Shown piece by piece: positions 58,490 through 64,000 of a stretch of 64,000 nucleotides of DNA (position 1 is the first letter of the stretch; each line of letters starts with the position of its first letter). The notes under the pieces are model-generated. The model searched no databases. It was given only the letters and a program-made list of their open reading frames with translations, and had not been told where the DNA came from. The stretch lies in the NCBI GenBank assembly GCA_944472135.2, contig OX235270.1, forward strand, positions 141,809,632 through 141,873,631, written 5' to 3'. This DNA comes from Trichobilharzia regenti (lineage: Eukaryota > Platyhelminthes > Trematoda > Strigeidida > Schistosomatidae). The translations under genes were made by a program, and so were the position numbers.

Positions 58490-60165
58490 ATTTATATGCA
58501 CCAACAACGGAAGCAGAACTACCAGTGAACATCGACCCTCCGACGAAATCAGAAGTCCTGAATGCAATCAAGATGCTAAAAGCTGGAAAAGCAGCAGGAC
58601 CAGATGGAATCCCAGCAGAAGCATTGAAAATGGGCCCAGAGACAACAGCGAACTTGATGACACCACTACTGGAGAAGGTGTGGAAAGAGGGCAAAGTACC
58701 CGAGGATTGGAAGAACGGATACTTATTCAAACTCCCAAAGAAAGGAGACTTAAGTCAGAACAAAAACTGGCGCGAAATTATGCTCCTGTCCATTCCAAGC
58801 AAAATACTAAGCCGAATCATCCCGGCGAGAATTGAACAAGCCAACCTGGATGAAAAACTTCGACCGGAACAGGCTGGATTCAGGAGAAACAATTCATGTA
58901 TTGATCAAATCACCACACTACAAATCATCATTGAACAAAGCTTGGAATGGCAGTCACCTCTCTACCTCAACTTCATTGACTTTGAAAAGGCCTTCAACAG
59001 TGCAGCGTCAATCGAGAGGCGATTTGGAAACTACTTGGCTACTACTGGGTTCCATCGACAATTCTACATCTTATCCAACAGTTGTATGACAATGCTGCAT
59101 TCGAAGTGAATCCACAACGGGAAACTTACGGAATCCTTCGAAGTGAGGACGGGAGTAAGACGAGCTGACTGGCTGACTACTATCGCCAATGATTTTCCTG
59201 ATTGCAGTTGACTGGACAATGAGACAGACAGCGGGCACAGCGAGGAAACAGGCACAAAATGGGCCCACACAAAATAAGAACATGGAGGATCTGGACTTCG
59301 CCGATGATAAATGTCTGTTTTCCCACAAACTGGAAGATATGCAGGTGAAAAGCAACAAGTTGGCGATAGAAGAAGCATCCAGAGAAGATGTGACTTCAGG
59401 TGAACAGAGAGAAAACAGATGTGGTGATGAAGATTCCTGGCCAACACCAACAGCAACAACAACAACTGACAACAATCAGCCAGTATAAATGGGAGGAACC
59501 TGGTAGAAACAACCTCCTTTACCTACTCACCTACACGGGAAACATTGTTTCAACTACAGGCGGACGGAACTGACGAGGATATCAAAGCGAGGGTCATCGA
59601 GAAAGCAAGACAAGCTTTCATTACTCTCAAGTCTGTGTGGAGGTGAACAGCACTCAGCATGAAAATGAAAATAAGATCCGGAATTTCAACTCCGATGTGA
59701 AGTCAGTCAGTGCTACTCACTACACGGATCAGAGACTTGGCCAGCGCGTCATAAACAGCACCTCAAACAAACTACAGACCTTGATTAACAGCTGTCTTTG
59801 CTCAATGCTACTCAAGACTAGATGACCAGAAACGATCAGTAACAGAGTGGGATCTCTGGCAATGAGCGAACCAACCAGGAACCGATTGTGCAAGAAATAT
59901 GCAGGAGGAAATGGAGATGGATTGGCCAAACTCTGAGGAAGCCAACAAGTGACATCACTAGACGAGCTATTGCTCGAGTGGAACCCGGGAGGGAAGCAGG
60001 CGGCGAGTTGGTCGTCAGTGCAAGGGTGACTTGGAGGAAGTCATGTGAAGAGGAAATGAAAACATGTGGGCAGACTTGGAGCGGAGTGAAAAAGTTGGCA
60101 GAAAACCGAAGGCAATGAAGACGCGCGGATGAAGCCCTATGATCCTCTAGGAATTAAAGGATATA
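58490..60165 (+). pseudogene. RTE (SR2-like) LINE, 5' truncated
   Basis: The frame 58465-59109 has LNAIKMLKAGKAAGPDGIPA, GYLFKLPKKGDLSQNKNWRE, IPSKILSRIIPARIEQ, EQAGFRRNNSCIDQITTLQI and NFIDFEKAFNSAAS (motif A, its second Asp now Asn). The palm then frameshifts; LDFADDKCLFSHKLEDMQ persists near 59290-59345. The C-terminal part (QEICRRKWRWIGQTLRKPTS, RRAIARVEPGREAGGE) runs to about 60118, followed by gaagccctatgatcctctag and an A/T-rich tail with (ataat)n. No endonuclease. The palm lesions match those of the 11-kb and 31-kb copies. Confidence 0.9.
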
Positions 60166-60585
60166 ACAATATAATATAATATAATATAATAATAATACAT
60201 ATTCGGTGTTACTTAAATAGAATAAGGCTGTCAAATGACAATTGTTCCCTAACTTTTATGGATGAATATAACTGTAGAGGTTTATGGGTAAGAAATTGTC
60301 GAAATGAAGAATATTCTGTCTTCACAGATCTCAGTATTTTTTTAAAAATGTACGATGAACTTCTTCAATCCATTCGAGTGAAATATATCTTTCTGCAACT
60401 CTCCAATTTTTAATAATCAAAAAGGAGGCTAGTCATTCCTACTAAAAGTGGTTTGGAATTGACGTGGTTTTGGCACACTATGATTATTATTCAGATTTTT
60501 TCTGTCTACTCTTTCCGGGCAATTCGGTCCAATCAATCGACGGGAAAATCTAAAGTTTAATTAAATTAATATGACCCATTGCACA
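60166..60585. other. No recognisable gene
   Basis: Unassigned AT-rich sequence after the RTE tail. Confidence 0.35.
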
Positions 60586-60589
60586 AGAG

Positions 60590-60735
60590 GTTGCTCTCAT
60601 GGCCCAAGCTGTCTAGTGGATCCGCTTTGGCGTTTGAAACTATGGGCACTGGGTGGGAAATGCATGTACATCCAGCTGGCGTGTCCCAAATAGGACGAAA
60701 TGCGCATCCTGGATTCCACTGCTAGTCACCATCTG
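60590..60735 (+). repeat. Smα-type repeat with hammerhead segment
   Basis: 60670-60735 closely follows the schistosome Smα hammerhead: ccagctggcgtgtcccaaat, aggacGAAAtgcgcatcctg, gattccactgct. Stem II (gtcc/ggac with the caaata loop) and stem I (atccag/ctggat) are intact. A tRNA-like Pol III-type region (gtctagtggatccgctttgg, gtttgaaac) precedes it. Confidence 0.8.
60665..60720 (+). ncRNA. Hammerhead ribozyme relic (Smα type)
   Basis: Box 1 reads CTGGCGT where CTGATGA is required; GAAA and the candidate cleavage triplet ATC remain. Helices I and II pair fully, so the fold may form without catalysis. Family recognition is strong from gtcccaaataggacgaaa. Confidence 0.82.
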
Positions 60736-62395
60736 CCAATTAAATACTCTTTTCTTGGTTTACAGAGATTTGGTCTATTTCAGGATAGATTATAAACTGA
60801 CATTAGTTGGAGAGCCTATGAATACCACTTGGGATTACTTGATAGCTGTTTCTCCCTACAATGGCATTCTTCATCTGTACACACCCGCAATCTCACTAGG
60901 GACAGTTGCTAAAACCTCTGTGATATGGGACGGACCCATTCAGTCACTGGGATGGAACCCAATCCCAATATGAGTTGTATAGAGCTAGACTGATACCATC
61001 AGTCTACTTTTAACCACTGAGTAGCTGAGTTGAAGAGTCCCCAGGAAAAGAAGACAAACACCTGTCATTTGAATACACTTCGTCTTGAACCAAAAGGTGA
61101 GTAACAGAACCACTGAAAGAGAAAGATCTCCAGACACCAACGCGTACCTTCAGCAATCAGTGACCCGAAATTCAGGGTAAATAAATCCCCGCTCAATTTA
61201 GTTCTCCGTTTTCACTAGCGATTTCTCACTAGAAAATCTATTTCTAAGCTGATTTTTGGTTAACAAAGGACTGACTGTGGGAATATGCTTAGTCTTATGT
61301 GAGATGTTGAAAATGTTATTGGTTTTACGTAATTTAACGAATCACTCCGCATTGCTGGAAAGTGATTTTACAAAATTCCTAAAGTATTTTCTTGTCAATT
61401 AAGGGTGTTTTTGTCCACTTTTCTTTAACATAAAAGGTGAGTAATAGAATGTCATTGGACTTCGTTGTCTATGATGTCGTATGACCATAGGGATATCAGC
61501 ATTACATTGTTTTCGCCTCTCTCTGTGTGTGTCTCCGTGTTTGAATTCATCCTAATTATCTTTTGACCTAATTCGTTCCATCTTTCAACATATACACTGC
61601 TGCTGACCTAAATTCATTATTCATCATTTAATCCTGTGTTGTGAGAAAATATTTTCATTTCTTTACTTTGAGATAAAAACCCGTCATCATCATTAAGCGC
61701 TTATCAAAAGATTATTGACTTGTGAATGGGTGAGTGAGTGACCTTGGATCGATAAGCCAATCTAATTGTACAGACACACGTATATACGATACGAATGAAT
61801 GCGAAAATAAAAGTTTCAGTGACAGTCTTCCTAACTAAAAATATATGTTGATGTAGTTCCTCAAGTTGACCAAATATTCATCCTTTTTTGGGGGGGTTGG
61901 GGGGATATCTTGGAGGTTCATCAAGTGTTCCATTCTTTTCTTATTGATTTAAAATGCTAATTCATTCTCTTATTAATAGTTCAGTGGACGGTTGAGTATA
62001 TCAGATAGTTCACAGATATGCTTAACTGGTGAATGGGACTTTGAAGTTACGGTTTTTTGGGAATTTTTTCAGCCAGCCAACTTAGACTACAACCTATCAT
62101 TTGGCATACTCTAAAGGGTTGGTTGTTTTTCTCGCAAACTTGATCAGTTTTTCCCTCCCACTGAACTGCTCATTTACTGAATACTGTGATTGAGCAATGT
62201 ACTCAATGTAAACAGATGTTCTTGACTAAGAATTCATTTTAGCTGTGTTTTTTTTTACTAAATCGATTATGTAATGACATTTTTGAATGCGATGGCGCGT
62301 TGGTTCATGATTGTATGAACTTGACTATTGTGTTCAGCTAGTTTTCCTCGTATTGATCAGTTGATTGTCAGTCTGTACTTGACACTATTATAATT
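60736..62395. other. No firm feature; possible further Smα relic
   Basis: Around 61020-61070 a gttgaagagtccccagg...agacaaac pattern vaguely recalls a hammerhead but lacks a reliable core. The rest is unassigned, including a G-rich run near 61889-61903. Confidence 0.3.
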
Positions 62396-62396
62396 A

Positions 62397-63040
62397 TTAT
62401 TATTGTTCCCTTGGGTTCCTAGTGGAACATAGGGCTTCAACTCCACGTCTCCACTTGCCTCTATCTTCTGTTGTGCTTTTCACCTGCATCCATGTTAGTC
62501 CATACTGTTTCAACTCCTCCATGTCACTCTCGCACTGACGTCCCACTCGCCGCGTGCTTCCCTTTCGGCCTGGTTCCACTCGAGCGATGGCCTGACGCGC
62601 GCGCGATGTCATCCAGCGGCCTCCTCTGCGAGTGAGTGTCCAATCCATCTCAATCCACCTTCTCCTGCACATTTGTTGGTTGGTGACTGGTTCTTGTTTT
62701 GTTTCTTCACAAAGTTTCTTGCTCGTGACTCTTTCCGGCCCGGCCATCTGATATTCATTATAGACCCAGAGAAGACAGTTGTTGGTTGATAAAGGTCTGC
62801 AACAGGCTGTTGGAAATATTCTTTGTGACCCACCCGCCAAGTTTCTCATCCGTGTAGAAGAACTGACTGACTTGACGTTTGCATTGAAGATCCGAGCGAA
62901 TTTTGTTGTTGATGATGGCTGAGTGACGAAGATTTCCAGATTGGTTTCAGGTTGACATCCTCGTCCGTTTCGACTTCCTGTAGTTGAGGCAATGCTCAAT
63001 GCTAGATAAGTGAATGAAGTAAACTCTTTCAAATCCATCC
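62397..63040 (-). mobile_element. RTE LINE 3' end, other subgroup
   Basis: The minus-strand frame 63038-62400 (212 codons, no stops) is the RTE post-catalytic region: LKEFTSFTYLALSIASTTGS, ARIFNANVKSVSSSTRMRNL, KKLCEETKQEPVTNQQMCRR, RRWIEMDWTLTRRGGRWMTS, QAIARVEPGRKGS and LCSTRNPREQ. The 3' end gaagccctatgttccactag with an (aat)-type tail lies at 62397-62440. It is 5' truncated. Despite the open frame it lacks any catalytic domain. Confidence 0.88.
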
Positions 63041-63227
63041 CGTTTATGGATGGATGTACTTGACACTGGTTGTTAGAATTCGATGAGTGAGATATTCATG
63101 CCCACTGGAGACTGACTGCATGACCAAGTGGCAAACTGTAACCATTCGGGTCCAGAAAGTCGGGTGTGAGGACAAATACTCACCGATGGTATTAATCAAC
63201 GGTAGAGGTTATAATTCATGGGCCATT

Positions 63228-63370
63228 GGATTTTGTCCCAGTGGCTGAATGATTAAAGAGCTTGCCTCACAGCTAGAAGGCTCTGGATTAGGTTCTCCGT
63301 GGTGGGATCATCAGTGTGTACGACTGAAGAGTCCCAAAGTAAGGTGAAACGGTTGTTCAGTGCTGTCACG
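63228..63370 (+). repeat. Smα-type repeat with hammerhead segment
   Basis: The tRNA-like part (ccagtggctgaatgattaaa, gagcttgcctcacagctaga, B-box-like ggattaggttctc) is followed by the hammerhead-like segment at 63317-63372, the standard order of Smα-type repeats. Confidence 0.75.
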
Positions 63371-63372
63371 GT
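63317..63372 (+). ncRNA. Hammerhead-like RNA with consensus core boxes
   Basis: gtgtacgaCTGAAGAgtccca is followed by aagtaaggtGAAAcggttgt and cagtgctGTCacgg. CTGAAGA fits CUGANGA, GAAA is intact, and GTC is a good cleavage triplet. Helix III (acggt/gctgt) pairs with wobbles, including the needed A-U next to the site. Helix II is weakened (gtcc against aggt) and helix I is largely lost, apparently through a deletion next to box 1. Activity is uncertain. Confidence 0.65.
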
Positions 63373-63639
63373 ATTGTTTTGTGATAACATTTATGCTGAT
63401 ATTTATGCAGATCCCTCAGGCGGGAAAAGAGCTAGCGGGAGTCAAACCAAAATACGGCTTCATCAGTCAATGAAATCCACAACAGTTAGTTTAAGCCAGC
63501 TAGTCACGTGGGAAGGTGTAGACTTCCTGGTTGTAGTCCACGGGATAATATGACTCAAAATTGTTGTTCTTAATGGCTGGCGTAGATGCACCCAGTTCTT
63601 GTAACTTATAACTTCCAATAAAACTATATTGTTCTACCA

Positions 63640-63805
63640 CCATAGTGCTATTCTTTTTGCCTCATATCTTGTGTCTACTGTCTCTATTTGCATTCCTTCT
63701 TTTTATTTTCTTCTCTTGCTTTGTGTGCTACGTGGAGTTTGGCGACTCGAACTGCTGCATATTGGTGCAAAGTTCTGTGTTGAAAACAGACAGACGGATC
63801 CAGAT
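63640..63805 (+). repeat. Dispersed repeat X, copy 2
   Basis: Second copy of the block at 18285-18445, slightly longer at both ends. Not assigned to a family. Confidence 0.65.
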
Positions 63806-64000
63806 CTCTACAAAACTCAACTTCTACTGAGTCTCCTGATAGGACCCGGCATAAATTAGTATATCATCCTTTCTCACGATTTGTATGATTTATCTTATAT
63901 TGGAGTTACTATATGGATCTATCATTTCTCACGCATATTACGATCTAGTGTGTGATCCATTCATCGTTTTTTGTCTCACTTCGGCCTTTGTAAGATCACC
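63806..64000. other. Nothing recognised to the window end
   Basis: Unassigned sequence. Confidence 0.3.

Noticed and set aside
60653..60973. 106-codon open frame as a protein gene
   Set aside because: It starts inside the Smα-type hammerhead repeat and has no domain.
61020..61070. Additional Smα-type hammerhead
   Set aside because: Only a loose gaagagtcccc and acaaac pattern; core and helices do not fit.

Overview
The window is eukaryotic and fits a blood-fluke (Schistosoma-like digenean) genome. It is AT-rich, has short introns, and lacks operons, ribosome-binding sites and dense coding. Nearly everything recognisable is transposon-derived. The families are those known from schistosomes: RTE-type LINEs of SR2 type, CR1-like LINEs, Penelope-like elements (PLEs) with GIY-YIG endonucleases, a Merlin DNA transposon, a CACTA-like transposase, tRNA-derived SINEs, and Smα-type tRNA-like/hammerhead repeats. 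Species cannot be fixed by eye.

Layout. 1-2.1 kb: nothing recognised. 2.1 kb: a 68-nt perfect palindrome followed by a second of 30 nt. 2.6-6 kb: a SINE, a Merlin transposon with inverted repeats, target duplication and a SINE inside it, then a CACTA-like transposase relic. 6.4-8.4 kb: minus-strand exons of one or two unrecognised host genes; one exon is split by a 0.15-kb RTE fragment that also occurs inverted 1 kb away. 9.5-16.1 kb: the clearest host gene, a two-exon plus-strand zinc-finger gene of 454 codons. Its 5.3-kb intron holds CR1-like, RTE, PLE and SINE debris, and the intron cuts a C2H2 finger in half. 16.3-22 kb: more RTE, PLE and CR1-like relics, including a PLE inserted in a LINE endonuclease. 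22.2-29.6 kb: a tandem array of four complete 1787-bp units plus a partial fifth, apparently identical. 30-64 kb: nested RTE, CR1-like, PLE and SINE copies, plus Smα-type hammerhead repeats at 46.5-47.4, 60.6 and 63.3 kb.

The elements are interconnected. Two SINE groups share one tRNA-like head but carry different tails, one matching the CR1-like LINE 3' end and the other the RTE 3' end, which suggests each borrows a different LINE's reverse transcriptase. Three PLE copies carry an inverted copy of their own 3' end at the 5' side. Hammerhead-like motifs occur in the PLE ends and, independently, in the Smα-type repeats. Three large RTE copies share the same disabling lesions, implying movement with enzymes supplied by other copies. 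No intact autonomous element was found. I saw no bacterial or viral operon and no CRISPR array.
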